DNA of 64,000 nt from Oscillospiraceae bacterium (GTDB taxonomy: Bacteria > Bacillota > Clostridia > Oscillospirales > Oscillospiraceae). This document shows positions 31,095-40,794 of this stretch, piece after piece. Within the stretch, counting starts at the first letter, position 1; each line of letters opens with the position of its first letter. Both the position numbers and the translations under genes were made by a program. The DNA lies in contig JAFSZH010000041.1 in the NCBI GenBank assembly GCA_017455685.1, positions 34,545-98,544 on the forward strand, in the 5' to 3' direction. Below the pieces are notes generated by a model. The model was given only the letters and a program-made list of their open reading frames with translations. It was not told the origin of the DNA and did no database searches.

Positions 31095-31967
31095 ATGGAC
31101 GAGATCCAAAACAATGCCGCAGTGGCGAGCGGGGACGACTGGGACGACATCACGCTGGATGAGCTGACGGACGAACCCGAGGACGACGAGGACGGCGAAC
31201 CAGCCGCGGAGCCGGAGGCAGACCAGCCGACGGAGGAAGCGGAGGAACAGAAGCCGGAAACGGAACAGCCGGAACAGGCGCCGGAGAAAGAGCAAGACCA
31301 GCTCTTTGAGTTGAAGCACCTGGACGAGACCAAGACCGTGAACCGGGAGGAAGTAATCGCTCTGGCACAGAAGGGCATGGACTACGACCGCGTGCGTGAG
31401 AAATACGACGCGGGGAAAGAGGCCATCCAGTGGTACGAGCAGAACGCGGACAGCGTGCGGTGGTTGGAACAGATCGCCAAAGATCAGGGAATGACCTTTG
31501 AGGAGATGGTGGACAACACCCGCGCCCAGATCATGGCCAATGAAACGAAGCAGGCGCTGAACGTTTGCAGAGGGATCGTGGCAAACGAGCGCAAGGCGGC
31601 GCAGCTTGAAGCGCAGAAGAGGGCCATGGAATCGAAAAGTTCCGCGGAGAACGCGAAGACCGCAGCCCGGGAGAAGATGGAAGCTGACATTCGTGAGTTT
31701 ACCAAAGCCTACCCGGAGCAGGCCAGAGAACCGGACAAGCTACCCAAAGAAGTATGGGACGCCGTGCATCGTGGCGAGACGCTGACCAGCGCATACCGGG
31801 CGTATGAGAACAAGCAGCTCAAAGCCCAGCTGGAACAGGAAAAGACCGCCGCGGAGCGCCGCGCCCAGGAAGAAAAGAACAAAGCCCGCTCCACAGGTTC
31901 CCAGAGTACCGCGGGCAGGAAGACCGACGCGGAGTTGTTTGACGCCGCGTGGTACGACGGGGACTGA
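31095..31967 (+). CDS. Scaffolding protein
   Basis: A 290-aa, highly charged, helical protein with a strongly acidic Glu/Pro-rich N-terminal third (residues 1-70) and a coiled-coil remainder ending in a basic patch, as in head scaffolds. Lies directly between portal and coat genes. Confidence 0.8.
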   Translation: MDEIQNNAAVASGDDWDDITLDELTDEPEDDEDGEPAAEPEADQPTEEAEEQKPETEQPEQAPEKEQDQLFELKHLDETKTVNREEVIALAQKGMDYDRVREKYDAGKEAIQWYEQNADSVRWLEQIAKDQGMTFEEMVDNTRAQIMANETKQALNVCRGIVANERKAAQLEAQKRAMESKSSAENAKTAAREKMEADIREFTKAYPEQAREPDKLPKEVWDAVHRGETLTSAYRAYENKQLKAQLEQEKTAAERRAQEEKNKARSTGSQSTAGRKTDAELFDAAWYDGD

Positions 31968-32006
31968 ATCCATCCGGGGCGGGAACGGACATAAGGAGGA
32001 AAAACA

Positions 32007-33077
32007 ATGTCTGTCAATCTCGCTACCAAGTACGAAAGCAAACTCGACGAGAGATTTACCCAGAAGTCTTTGACCGAGGCCTGGTGCGGCCATGACTACA
32101 ACTGGGACGGCACCAACACCATCAAGGTGTGGACCATCGGCCAGGCCGCCATCAACAACTACACCGCCAGCGGCGCCAACCGGTTCACCAACGGCAACGC
32201 CCCCACCGAGCTGGACGACGAGGTCAACACCTACACGCTGGCCCGGAAGCGCAGCTTCGCCCATACCATCGACATCACCAACAACCAGGACCAGATGTTC
32301 ATCAAGAAGACCAACGCGGTCCTGAAACAGATCTGGGACGAGCAGCTTGTCCCCGAGATCGACATGTACCGTCTGGGCGAGTGGGCCAACGGCGCCGGCA
32401 CCGCTGTGATCAACAGCACCGCGCTGACCAATCAGACGCTGATCAAGCAGCTGCTGGTGGGCGGCAAAGCCCTGAACAACGCCCTGGTCGGCCGGGACGG
32501 CCGCGTGTGCTTCGTCACCGAGACCATGGCCGTGGAGCTGAAACTGGCGTCCGAGCTCCAGTACAACGAGAGCTTCACTGGCAAGGCCATCGTGAACGGC
32601 CAGATCGGCCAGATCAACGGCATGCCCATCGTGGCCGTGCCCGACAGCTACATGCCCGAGGGCGTGGAGTTCATGATCAAGTACAAGCGGGCGTCCGCTG
32701 ATCCCAGCAAGCTGAAAATGCTCCGGTCCCACGACAAGGCCCCCGGCATCGCCGGCACCCTGATCGAGGGCCTGGTCCGCTATGACAGCTTCGTGCTGGC
32801 GCAGAAGGCCATGGGCATCTACGTGTACGGTTCTTCCGGCATCGTGGCCGCCCCCACCGCCAGCCTGTCCAGCAGCAAGATCGCTCTGGCTTCCACCACC
32901 GCCGGCGCTACCATCAAGTACACCACCGACGGCAGCAACCCTAAGACCTCCGACACCGCGCAGACCTATTCCAGCACCCTGACCGTGGAGAGCGGCAAGA
33001 CCCTGCGGGCCTACGCTTTCAAGAGCGGCATGGTGAATTCCGGCATCCTGTCTGTGCTGGAGGACAGCGTTTCCTGA
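32007..33077 (+). CDS. Major capsid protein with C-terminal Ig-like domain
   Basis: A 356-aa coat protein. Residues 1-275 are the capsid core (WTIGQAAINNYTAS, AHTIDITNNQDQMFIK, GMPIVAVPDSYMP). Residues about 285-350 are a separate beta-sandwich of the CHB_HEX/FN3-like type: IKYTTDGSNPKTSDTAQTYS and LRAYAFKSGMVNSG. Such Ig-like additions decorate the outside of many phage heads and may bind surface glycans. Rich in optimal codons, as expected for the most abundant virion protein. AAGGAGG precedes the ATG. Confidence 0.88.
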   Translation: MSVNLATKYESKLDERFTQKSLTEAWCGHDYNWDGTNTIKVWTIGQAAINNYTASGANRFTNGNAPTELDDEVNTYTLARKRSFAHTIDITNNQDQMFIKKTNAVLKQIWDEQLVPEIDMYRLGEWANGAGTAVINSTALTNQTLIKQLLVGGKALNNALVGRDGRVCFVTETMAVELKLASELQYNESFTGKAIVNGQIGQINGMPIVAVPDSYMPEGVEFMIKYKRASADPSKLKMLRSHDKAPGIAGTLIEGLVRYDSFVLAQKAMGIYVYGSSGIVAAPTASLSSSKIALASTTAGATIKYTTDGSNPKTSDTAQTYSSTLTVESGKTLRAYAFKSGMVNSGILSVLEDSVS

Positions 33078-33136
33078 TTTACCCCCTGACGGGAGGCGGC
33101 ACCCCCGCCTCCCGTTTTTGAGAAACGAGGTGCATT

Positions 33137-33613
33137 ATGGCGAAATCTTACAGCTCCGGGACCACCGGAATGGACATCTTCAACGCGGCCATCACTCTGA
33201 TGGGTGAGCTGTCCGACAGCGGAGAAACGGACTGGGCGGACACCAAGGAATACAAAGACCGGGCGTTGAACATTCTGAACACGCTCCGGGGCGAGGTTTA
33301 CCAATACAGCGATACCTACAACACCACCAGCAAAAAGAGCTACCCGGGCAAGCGCCCGGTCTGCCCGCTGATGGAGAGCCTGGAAGACCAGATCGGCATC
33401 GACGACACGCTGGCGCAGACGGTGCTGCCCTACGGTCTGGCGGCGCATCTGCTGCTGGATGAAAACGACAATATGGCGTCGTTCTTCCACCAGCGGTATG
33501 AAGACCTGCTCCGTAGGCTGGGCATCAAAATCCCCTCACAGTGGGAGAGCATCGAGAACGCCTACGGGTGCACCGGGGCCATGATCGAATACGGACAGTT
33601 TGGGGACTGGTGA
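33137..33613 (+). CDS. Head-tail connector (gp4-like) candidate
   Basis: A 158-aa protein directly after the coat gene. DIFNAAITLMGELSDSGETD and KDRALNILNTLRGEVYQYSD fit the helical adaptor proteins that sit below the portal. Assignment relies on position and helical make-up. Confidence 0.65.
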   Translation: MAKSYSSGTTGMDIFNAAITLMGELSDSGETDWADTKEYKDRALNILNTLRGEVYQYSDTYNTTSKKSYPGKRPVCPLMESLEDQIGIDDTLAQTVLPYGLAAHLLLDENDNMASFFHQRYEDLLRRLGIKIPSQWESIENAYGCTGAMIEYGQFGDW

Positions 33614-33616
33614 TAT

Positions 33617-35701
33617 ATGGCAAAGATCGTATCTTCCGTCCAGGAAAAGATCTTCACGCTGAAAAAGTGGGGCGGGCTGAATGAAAACCCCGACGGCGAC
33701 ACCAAGCTGAAAAACGGGGAAGCCGCCAACATGATCAACTGGAAGATCACCCGAGACGGCAACTTGAAGATCCGGCCGGGCGAGACCGTGAAAATGGGGC
33801 TTTGCCAGACGTACACGCTTCTGACGGCGGGCACGGAGGAAACGGTGCTGATCGACACCGGTACGCCCTCCACGCTGGTGATGTACCCCACGGCGACGGC
33901 GGGAGCGGACGGCAGTATTACGCTGTCGGGCGCCTCCGTAAGCGTGACCCCGGAAAACGCCTCCAACTACGCGGATTATTTCTGGCGGGGAGGCAAATAC
34001 AAATATTGGAAATTCGTTTCCTGCGAACATACCGACGCCGGGTTTGTGTGGACATTCAAGGCGGTCAAGACCATTTCCAGCTCACTAAATCCCAACGTGG
34101 CGGGGCTGTGGTGCGGGCGTGTGCAGGGCAAAGAATATATCCTTGCTGCCTGTGACGGGAAGCTGTGGAAGCTGTGCGAGGACGGCACGTGGGCCAAGTC
34201 CGAGATCGGCACGGTGGACACCACCGCGACCGTGCATATCTTTGGATATTCCGGCAACGCCTACATCATGGACGGAAAGAAATACCGTATGTGGGACGGC
34301 ACCACGTTGTCCGAGCCGGACGGGTATATCCCGGTCGTAAGCGTTTCCACGGCACCCGCCGGCGGCGGCACGCAGCTTGAACAGGTGAACAAACTGAACG
34401 CCAAGCGCCGGGTGTGGTTTTCCCCGGACGGAACGGCTACCACGTTCCAGCTCCCGGAGGACGATCTGGAAGCCATCGGAACCGTAAAGGACCGGACGGA
34501 CGGCACCGTTATAACGCCGCAATCTACGGACACCGCCAGCGGCACCGTGACATTCGACACGCCCCCGGCGGCGGGAAGCAACACAATCGAGGTCGAATAC
34601 GAGACCAAGACGAGCTTCCGGTCCCAGGTGGAGAAGATGCGCTTCTCCGAGCTCTACAACGGCGCGCAGGACACCCGCGTGTTTATCTACGGAGACGGCA
34701 GCAATCAGGTGTTTTACTCCGGGCTGGACAACGACGGCAACCCCCGGGCCGATTACTTCCCGGATCTGAACGTGGCGAACATCGGCACGGCAAACACGCC
34801 GGTCACGGCGCTGCTGCGGCACTACTCCCGGCTTATCGCCTTCAAGTCTGACAGCGCGTACAGCATCACGTACAGCACTATCACGCTGGAAGACGGCACG
34901 GTAACGGCGGGCTTTTATATCACCCCCGTCAACCGTGCTATCGGCTGTTCCGGCATGGGACAGACGGCGCTGGTGCAGAACAGCCCGCGCACGCTCTTCG
35001 GTCAGGACTGCTACGAGTGGAAGAACAATTCTTCGTATTCCAGCAACCTTTCTATCGACGAGCGGCAGGCCCGGGTGATCTCCCAGCGGGTATATGCCAC
35101 TCTTGCCGGGTTTAACGCCGCAGAGAGCGTCCTGCACGACGATGACTACAATCAGGAGTTCTACATAGCCTACGGTGAAAAGGCGCTTGTGCACAACTAC
35201 GCGGCCGATGCGTGGTACTACTACACCGGCTTTGACGCCAAGTGTTTTCTGTCCTACGACGGGAAGCTGTACTTCGGCACGTCAAAAGGCGAGCTCCGGT
35301 ATCTGGACGAGACGGAACACTCCGACGCGGGCGAGTTGATCCATGCCTACTGGGAGAGCGGGTCTATGGATTTTGGTGCGGATTATCGCCGCAAGTATTC
35401 CGCGCAGATGTGGGTCGGTCTTGTCCCGGTGGAGGATTCGGAAGTTGTGGTCACGGTGCAGACGGACAAAAAGTCCGTTTACACGGAGAAGGTAGTACAG
35501 CGGAAGATGGCGAGCTTCGCCAATATGAATTTCGCTGACTTCTCCTTTGCGACCAACTACAAGCCGTTCATGCAGCGGCTGAAAATAAAGGCCAAGAAAT
35601 TTACGTACTACAAGCTGATCTTCAAGAGCGATTCGGACGACACCAGCGCAACGATCGTTGCAGTGGATCTCCGGGTGCGGTTCAACGGCTACGTGAAATG
35701 A
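33617..35701 (+). CDS. Tail accessory beta-propeller protein (P22 gp10-like)
   Basis: A 694-aa protein with repeated propeller-like blades (GKLWKLCEDGTW, GNAYIMDGKKYRMWDG, GKLYFGTSKGELRYLDE) and a C-terminal jelly-roll-like segment. It resembles the phage stabilisation proteins that plug the head of short-tailed phages. Its place after portal, coat and connector supports this. Starts four bases after the connector stop. Confidence 0.75.
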   Translation: MAKIVSSVQEKIFTLKKWGGLNENPDGDTKLKNGEAANMINWKITRDGNLKIRPGETVKMGLCQTYTLLTAGTEETVLIDTGTPSTLVMYPTATAGADGSITLSGASVSVTPENASNYADYFWRGGKYKYWKFVSCEHTDAGFVWTFKAVKTISSSLNPNVAGLWCGRVQGKEYILAACDGKLWKLCEDGTWAKSEIGTVDTTATVHIFGYSGNAYIMDGKKYRMWDGTTLSEPDGYIPVVSVSTAPAGGGTQLEQVNKLNAKRRVWFSPDGTATTFQLPEDDLEAIGTVKDRTDGTVITPQSTDTASGTVTFDTPPAAGSNTIEVEYETKTSFRSQVEKMRFSELYNGAQDTRVFIYGDGSNQVFYSGLDNDGNPRADYFPDLNVANIGTANTPVTALLRHYSRLIAFKSDSAYSITYSTITLEDGTVTAGFYITPVNRAIGCSGMGQTALVQNSPRTLFGQDCYEWKNNSSYSSNLSIDERQARVISQRVYATLAGFNAAESVLHDDDYNQEFYIAYGEKALVHNYAADAWYYYTGFDAKCFLSYDGKLYFGTSKGELRYLDETEHSDAGELIHAYWESGSMDFGADYRRKYSAQMWVGLVPVEDSEVVVTVQTDKKSVYTEKVVQRKMASFANMNFADFSFATNYKPFMQRLKIKAKKFTYYKLIFKSDSDDTSATIVAVDLRVRFNGYVK

Positions 35702-35714
35702 GGAGTGATACGAC

Positions 35715-36488
35715 ATGAGCTTTCCGAGAATGAGCAGCGACCTTGCGATTATTCAGAAGCTGGACGACCGGCCCAATGATACCGGGGGGCTTTCCGCGGC
35801 GGCGCTGAAAGCCAAGTTTGATGAAGCTGTCGGCATTTTCAAAACGTGGATGAACGACACTCTGCTGTCCTATCTGGAGAGTGCGGCTGCTGCTGGCGAT
35901 ATCGGCGTAGACACCATCCCCGGCATTACCGCAGGCACGGTGCAGGAAGCGCTGGAAGCCATCAACGAGAGTATTCAGGGTGTGACGCAGGGCGCTGTGG
36001 CCGACGGCTCCATCACCACCGCAAAGCTGGACGACCTTGCCGTGACCACCGCAAAGCTGGCTGCGGCTGCCATCGTCACCGCCAAGCTGGCGGACGGGAG
36101 CGTGACCACGGACAAACTGGCGGCTACTGCTGTGACCACCGCAAAGATCGCTCTGCTGGCTATCACCACGGCGCTGATCGCGGACGGGGCCGTGACGGAG
36201 GCCAAGATCGCCGCCGGCGCTGTGACCGGCGGGAAGATCGCCGCCGGTGCCGTGGACAACACCAAGCTGGCCGGTGGTGCGGTCATTACGACCAAGATTG
36301 CAGACGGCAACGTGACCACGGCGAAACTGGCAGACGGCGCGGTGACGGCAGGGAAAATCGCTGACAGCGTAACCTATGAGGCCGTGGGACTGGAGGCCAA
36401 CCAGGTGCGGGGCATCAAGCTGGGCACGACCGTTCCGACGACGGCCGATATCTCCGACGGGGAGATCTGGCTGCAGTACGACGAGTAA
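35715..36488 (+). CDS. Repeat-rich tail fibre shaft protein
   Basis: A 257-aa protein. Residues about 95-225 consist of a degenerate 10- to 12-residue repeat built on [10 protein letters not shown] / [10 protein letters not shown]. This pattern forms trimeric beta-helical or coiled fibre shafts. The N-terminal part may dock on the tail and the short C-terminus ([21 protein letters not shown]-like end) is typical of phage fibres. Confidence 0.75.
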   Translation: MSFPRMSSDLAIIQKLDDRPNDTGGLSAAALKAKFDEAVGIFKTWMNDTLLSYLESAAAAGDIGVDTIPGITAGTVQEALEAINESIQGVTQGAVADGSITTAKLDDLAVTTAKLAAAAIVTAKLADGSVTTDKLAATAVTTAKIALLAITTALIADGAVTEAKIAAGAVTGGKIAAGAVDNTKLAGGAVITTKIADGNVTTAKLADGAVTAGKIADSVTYEAVGLEANQVRGIKLGTTVPTTADISDGEIWLQYDE

Positions 36489-36500
36489 GGCGGTGGGCTT

Positions 36501-37061
36501 ATGAGCACAACCGTTTTTGACCAGAACTTCCTCATAGGAAGCGCGACGGGTGACGGGTATGTTGTTCGGGTGTGGGCGGAGCAGGAAGACGGCGCGGTGT
36601 TCTGGTACGCCCAGGCCACAACGCAGTATTACGACGGATATATAGATCACTATGATCCGGACACACATCAGGCTTACCGCGCAGATGCCGGAACAGCGGC
36701 AAGCTATATAAAGCTGGAAGTCAACAGCACGGTTTCCAACGAAGTTAAGGCCGCAAATGGAACTTCGAGAGGAGCTTATGGCAGTTGGAACCGGGGTGAT
36801 TACCGCACAGCTCACGAAACGCAGGATGCCACCAATGTCATCGCCGTCACGCCGCCTTACGACAGATACGACGTATCCCTTATATATCGCGGAATACAAA
36901 CAGGAACCGAGCAGGTGCAGGAGGCCGTGCCGCTGCTGGCCTACGTCAATGTTTCCGGCACCGTGAAGGATGTTCGAGCTGTGTACGCTAACATCTCCGG
37001 TGTGGTAAAAGAGTGCGTCGTATACACCAACGTCAACGGCACGATCAAGAAGATCGGATAA
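36501..37061 (+). CDS. Virion structural protein candidate
   Basis: A 186-aa protein with beta-rich halves; the last 45 residues repeat a short pattern (AYVNVSGTVKDVRAVYANIS, VVYTNVNGTIKKIG) seen at the ends of tail-associated proteins. Unknown function. Confidence 0.6.
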   Translation: MSTTVFDQNFLIGSATGDGYVVRVWAEQEDGAVFWYAQATTQYYDGYIDHYDPDTHQAYRADAGTAASYIKLEVNSTVSNEVKAANGTSRGAYGSWNRGDYRTAHETQDATNVIAVTPPYDRYDVSLIYRGIQTGTEQVQEAVPLLAYVNVSGTVKDVRAVYANISGVVKECVVYTNVNGTIKKIG

Positions 37062-37071
37062 GGGGGACTAT

Positions 37072-37983
37072 ATGCTGAACGTAATAGATATCTCCAACCA
37101 TCAGGGCGGGCTTGACCTTAACACGCTGTTCAAGAAAAACCCTGCGCTGGGCGGCGTGATCTGCAAGGCCACCGGCGGGAATTACTTTGTGGATTCCCGC
37201 TGTGACGGCTGGGTACAGTGGCTTATCCAAAACAAAAAGCCGTGGGGCGTATATCACTTTCTGTGCGACGGGAACACATTCGCCGGGGGCAAGGCGGAAG
37301 CGGAGTTCTTCTACAAAAACTGTAAAAACTATATCGGGCATGGCACGGTATGGGCGGACTATGAATACCCCGCCACGCTCCGGGGCACGGCATATCTCCG
37401 GTCGTTCCTTAACCGGTTGTATGAGCTATCCGGCGTAAAGGCGGGCGTATACTGCTCCCTTTCCGTTATCCAGTCGCAGGACTTCTCCGAGATCGCACGG
37501 AACGGGCACCCGCTGTGGCTGGCGCAGTACGCCGACAACGTGACGCTGTACTACGACTTCGTAGAAAAGCCGTGGCAGCAGGGAAGCTATGCTCCGTTCT
37601 CCAAAATCACCATGCAGCAGTACACCAGCCACGGGCGGCTGACCGGTTGGAAGAGCAACCTGGACTTCAACGCTTTCTTTGGTGACGCGGCCGAGTGGGA
37701 CGCCATAGCCGGTGTTCCTGCTGCCGAGCCGCCCACCGAGCTGAAACCCGCAGACCCGGAAATCGTGGCGGCGGTCCTTGCCGATGACTTCGGCTCCGTG
37801 CAGGACGGACGCTACGACAAGCTCCGCAAAGCTGGGTATGACCCGCAGAGCGTACAGGACAAAATCAACGAGCTTTACGCTATCGCGCTGTCGTGTATGA
37901 AGTTTGTTAAAGGCAACGAGGCGTATATCCCGGAAATCGCCAGCATCATGGAGGTGCTTTTATGGGCCGGGACTTTGACATGA
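37072..37983 (+). CDS. GH25 endolysin with Cpl-7-type wall-binding domain
   Basis: A 303-aa muramidase. The GH25 barrel shows Asp6 (VIDISNHQ) and the Asp96/Glu98 pair (WADYEYP). After a Pro-rich linker (about 215-230) comes a CW_7 repeat (DDFGSVQDGRYDKLRKAGYD, SVQDKINELYA), the cell-wall-binding module of Cpl-7 endolysins. It cleaves the glycan strand of peptidoglycan for lysis or, given its place among tail genes, possibly for DNA entry. Overlaps the next gene by 22 nt. Confidence 0.9.
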   Translation: MLNVIDISNHQGGLDLNTLFKKNPALGGVICKATGGNYFVDSRCDGWVQWLIQNKKPWGVYHFLCDGNTFAGGKAEAEFFYKNCKNYIGHGTVWADYEYPATLRGTAYLRSFLNRLYELSGVKAGVYCSLSVIQSQDFSEIARNGHPLWLAQYADNVTLYYDFVEKPWQQGSYAPFSKITMQQYTSHGRLTGWKSNLDFNAFFGDAAEWDAIAGVPAAEPPTELKPADPEIVAAVLADDFGSVQDGRYDKLRKAGYDPQSVQDKINELYAIALSCMKFVKGNEAYIPEIASIMEVLLWAGTLT

Positions 37984-38759
37984 TTGTCCACAAGTTCGAC
38001 CACGACATAACGATCATTCCTATTGCTGACGTTCACCTTGGAGCCCGTGAGTGCATGGAACAGGAGTTCATGCAGTTCGTGGACAGCATCAAGGACAAGC
38101 CGAACGTCTACGTGTGCTTGCTTGGTGACCTTTTGAACAATGCCATCAAGTCATCCGTGAGCAATATTTACGAGGAAGTCTACCGGCCTATGGAAGCCAA
38201 GAAGATCATGACAAAGATCCTTGAGCCCATCCGGGACAAGATACTCTTCTCCGTCACCGGCAACCACGAGCGACGGTCAAGCAGGGAAGTGGACGACGAT
38301 CTGACTTACGACATCATGGCAAAACTTGACCTTGAGCATCTCCACCGGGAGAACATCGCCTTTGTCAAAATCCAAATGGGAGCAAAGACGCATGAGAGCG
38401 GCGTGCGGACCATGGGAATGAAAAGACCCTGCTATACCATCGTAGGTACCCACGGAGCCGGAGGCGGGGCGCTGACAGGGGCATCTGTCAACAGAAATGA
38501 AAGATTCGGCTACGCCATCGACAACATGGACGCTCTGATCGTGGGGCACTCTCACAAGCCCGCCATCACGCAGCCGGGAAAGATTTACATCGACACCCAT
38601 AACAACCAAGTCAAGGTCAAGCCGTTCAAGGTGATCACGGCGACAAGCTGGCTGAACGCGGGCGGGTATTCCTTGCAGAAGATGCTTACACCGACAAGCC
38701 ATGCCCTGCAAACGCTGACCCTTAAAGCAGACCACAAGGAAATGATAGTAACCATGTAA
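37962..38759 (+). CDS. Calcineurin-type metallophosphoesterase
   Basis: A 265-aa two-metal phosphoesterase with all motifs: Asp23-x-His25 (ADVHLG), Gly55-Asp56, Asn101-His102-Glu103 (GNHE), His164 (GTHG) and GHSH (195-198). Such enzymes hydrolyse nucleic acids, nucleotides or phosphoproteins. GGAGGTG precedes the ATG inside the lysozyme gene. It is unusual between lysozyme and fibre genes rather than in the early region. Confidence 0.85.
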   Translation: MGRDFDMIVHKFDHDITIIPIADVHLGARECMEQEFMQFVDSIKDKPNVYVCLLGDLLNNAIKSSVSNIYEEVYRPMEAKKIMTKILEPIRDKILFSVTGNHERRSSREVDDDLTYDIMAKLDLEHLHRENIAFVKIQMGAKTHESGVRTMGMKRPCYTIVGTHGAGGGALTGASVNRNERFGYAIDNMDALIVGHSHKPAITQPGKIYIDTHNNQVKVKPFKVITATSWLNAGGYSLQKMLTPTSHALQTLTLKADHKEMIVTM

Positions 38760-38770
38760 GGGGTGAAATA

Positions 38771-39097
38771 ATGGTAATCAACGGAACAAATATCTCCATG
38801 GTGCGGGGAGACAGCGAAACGCTGACCGTGACCTGCTCCGAGCCCTTCGCCGCCGGGGACGCGGTGACGCTCACCGTCCGGGAGGACGTGGAGAGCCCTA
38901 TCGCTTTGCAGAAGACCGTTACCGTTTTCGGCGACTATGGGGAGGCCGTGATCGAAATTCAGCACGAGGACACGGAAGGGCTGGATTTCGGGAATTATGT
39001 GTACGATATCCAGCTCACCCGAGCGGACGGCACGGTGACCACGCTGGTGAAGGTCTCCCGGTTCACGCTGGAGGAGGAAGTGACCTATGGCGGCTGA
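38771..39097 (+). CDS. BppU-like appendage N-domain protein
   Basis: A 108-aa beta-sandwich. SMVRGDSETLTVTCSEPFAA and GNYVYDIQLTRADGTVTTLV match the N-terminal attachment domain of baseplate/appendage proteins. Probably links the following fibre to the tail. Overlaps it by 11 nt. Confidence 0.65.
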   Translation: MVINGTNISMVRGDSETLTVTCSEPFAAGDAVTLTVREDVESPIALQKTVTVFGDYGEAVIEIQHEDTEGLDFGNYVYDIQLTRADGTVTTLVKVSRFTLEEEVTYGG

Positions 39098-40781
39098 GCT
39101 GGAAAACGCCTCCGCCGTCATTCACGTAGAGCTGACGAAAGCTCCGGAGATCCACGTGGAGCTGCGCTCGGACAAGCCGGTGATCCGGACGGAGATCGTG
39201 GGAAAGGGCCCCGTGGGAGAACGGGGCCCGCAGGGCGTCCCCGGCAACGATGGGGCTGACGGGCAGAACGGCGTTGATGGAGCCGACGGCGTTTCTCCCA
39301 CCGTAGCCATTGCTGAAATCCCCGGCGGACACAGCGTCACGATCACCGACGCGGACCACCCTTCCGGGCAGAGCTTCAACGTCATGGACGGACAGAACGG
39401 AGCCGACGGGCAAGATGGCGCGGATGGTGCGGACGGTGTGGATGGTGTGTCACCTGCGGTGTCTATTGTCAGCATCACCGGAGGGCACTCTGTGACTATT
39501 ACAGACAAGGACCATCCCTCCGGCCAGTCTTTCAATGTCATGGACGGAGAAGACGGCCAGGATGGTCAGGACGGTCAAGATGGACAGGACGGCGCCCCCG
39601 GTGTCGGTGTTCCTTCTGGTGGGTCGGCTGGACAGGTGCTGCAAAAAAGATCCGCCACAGACTATGACACCGAATGGGTAACGCCGTCTGTCGGCACGAC
39701 TGACGTATACTGGGCCACCTACGGAACTACTACCAGCGCCGACATCGAGGCGGCGTACCAGGCCGGGAAGATTGTGGCTGTTCTGAACAGCGGTCGTGTG
39801 TACTATCTTGAACGCCGCGACAGCACTACCGACCATTTCTTCTACGCTGCCATTGATACCAGGTTTTACGTCTGCCGATGCACCAGCAACTCATGGAGCA
39901 ACTATTACTACGAGTGCTTGGAACTTGGCGACACGGGAACTATACCGGCTGGCGGGAACGCAGGTCAGATCCTCGCCAAGAACAGTGGCACGGACTATGA
40001 CGTGCACTGGGTCAATAAAACCCAGGATTATCCGAGTGCGTACTGCACAACGGCTGCTGGCACGGCAGCGAAAAAAGCAAGCTGCTCTCTGTACGTTGCG
40101 ACAGCCAACAGCTATTTGCACGTCCTGATGGGCGCCGCCAACTCCTACGCCGGAGCCATTACACTGAACGTCAACAGCGCCGGAGCAAAACCCATCTATA
40201 TCAACGGAGCGGCTTCTTCTGCCACCAACTACACCCTTCCTGCTGGAAGCTACATCGTGTTCTATGACGGAACGAATTACCATTTCCGCACGGATGGTAA
40301 AATACCGGGAATCCTCCCTTCGGATGCAACTCCTTCGGATTTGGGCACCGCCGCTGCCGGGTCCTCCGCAGACTTCTCCCGCGCAGATCACGTCCACAAG
40401 AAACCCACCCCAAGCGATATAGGGGCAGAGAAGGCGTGGGTGATGCTGTGGTCGAATCCCGCCGGATCGAGTTCATTTGCGTCTCAGACTATATCAAAAA
40501 ACCTGTCAAATTATTCATTCCTTCAGGTGGTTTTTGCACAATCCACAAGCGTTCCGGATTTTCTTCATTTTGTCTACAACATGAAAGGCAAGGGCGCTTC
40601 GTGCATAGCCCTTGACCTCGATCTGTCTGCTGCTGATGTGTATGTCTACAAAAGAGACTTCATATCCCTGGCAAACAATTCCGGGATCCTTTTCGGGGAT
40701 TGCCAAAAGCGGGAACTTGGCGCAAACAGCGGGTCTGTGGATAACACGAATCTTATCCCGATGTATATTCTCGGAAAATAA
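39087..40781 (+). CDS. Collagen-like tail fibre
   Basis: A 564-aa fibre. Gly-X-Y collagen-like runs (GPVGERGPQGVPGNDGADG; GQDGQDGQDGQDGAPG) alternate with a 35-residue module found twice (68-102 and 120-154, each containing GGHSVTITD and HPSGQSFNVMDG). Beta-rich domains follow (about 200-440) and a C-terminal head of about 110 residues. Trimeric host-recognition fibre. The near-identical DNA of the two modules makes length change by recombination likely. Confidence 0.8.
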   Translation: MAAELENASAVIHVELTKAPEIHVELRSDKPVIRTEIVGKGPVGERGPQGVPGNDGADGQNGVDGADGVSPTVAIAEIPGGHSVTITDADHPSGQSFNVMDGQNGADGQDGADGADGVDGVSPAVSIVSITGGHSVTITDKDHPSGQSFNVMDGEDGQDGQDGQDGQDGAPGVGVPSGGSAGQVLQKRSATDYDTEWVTPSVGTTDVYWATYGTTTSADIEAAYQAGKIVAVLNSGRVYYLERRDSTTDHFFYAAIDTRFYVCRCTSNSWSNYYYECLELGDTGTIPAGGNAGQILAKNSGTDYDVHWVNKTQDYPSAYCTTAAGTAAKKASCSLYVATANSYLHVLMGAANSYAGAITLNVNSAGAKPIYINGAASSATNYTLPAGSYIVFYDGTNYHFRTDGKIPGILPSDATPSDLGTAAAGSSADFSRADHVHKKPTPSDIGAEKAWVMLWSNPAGSSSFASQTISKNLSNYSFLQVVFAQSTSVPDFLHFVYNMKGKGASCIALDLDLSAADVYVYKRDFISLANNSGILFGDCQKRELGANSGSVDNTNLIPMYILGK

Positions 40782-40794
40782 AGGAGGAAAACAA

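Noticed and set aside
29259-31319. A 686-codon minus-strand frame opposite the portal gene
   Set aside because: It is a GC-driven antisense shadow; the portal frame has clear family motifs and ribosome binding site.
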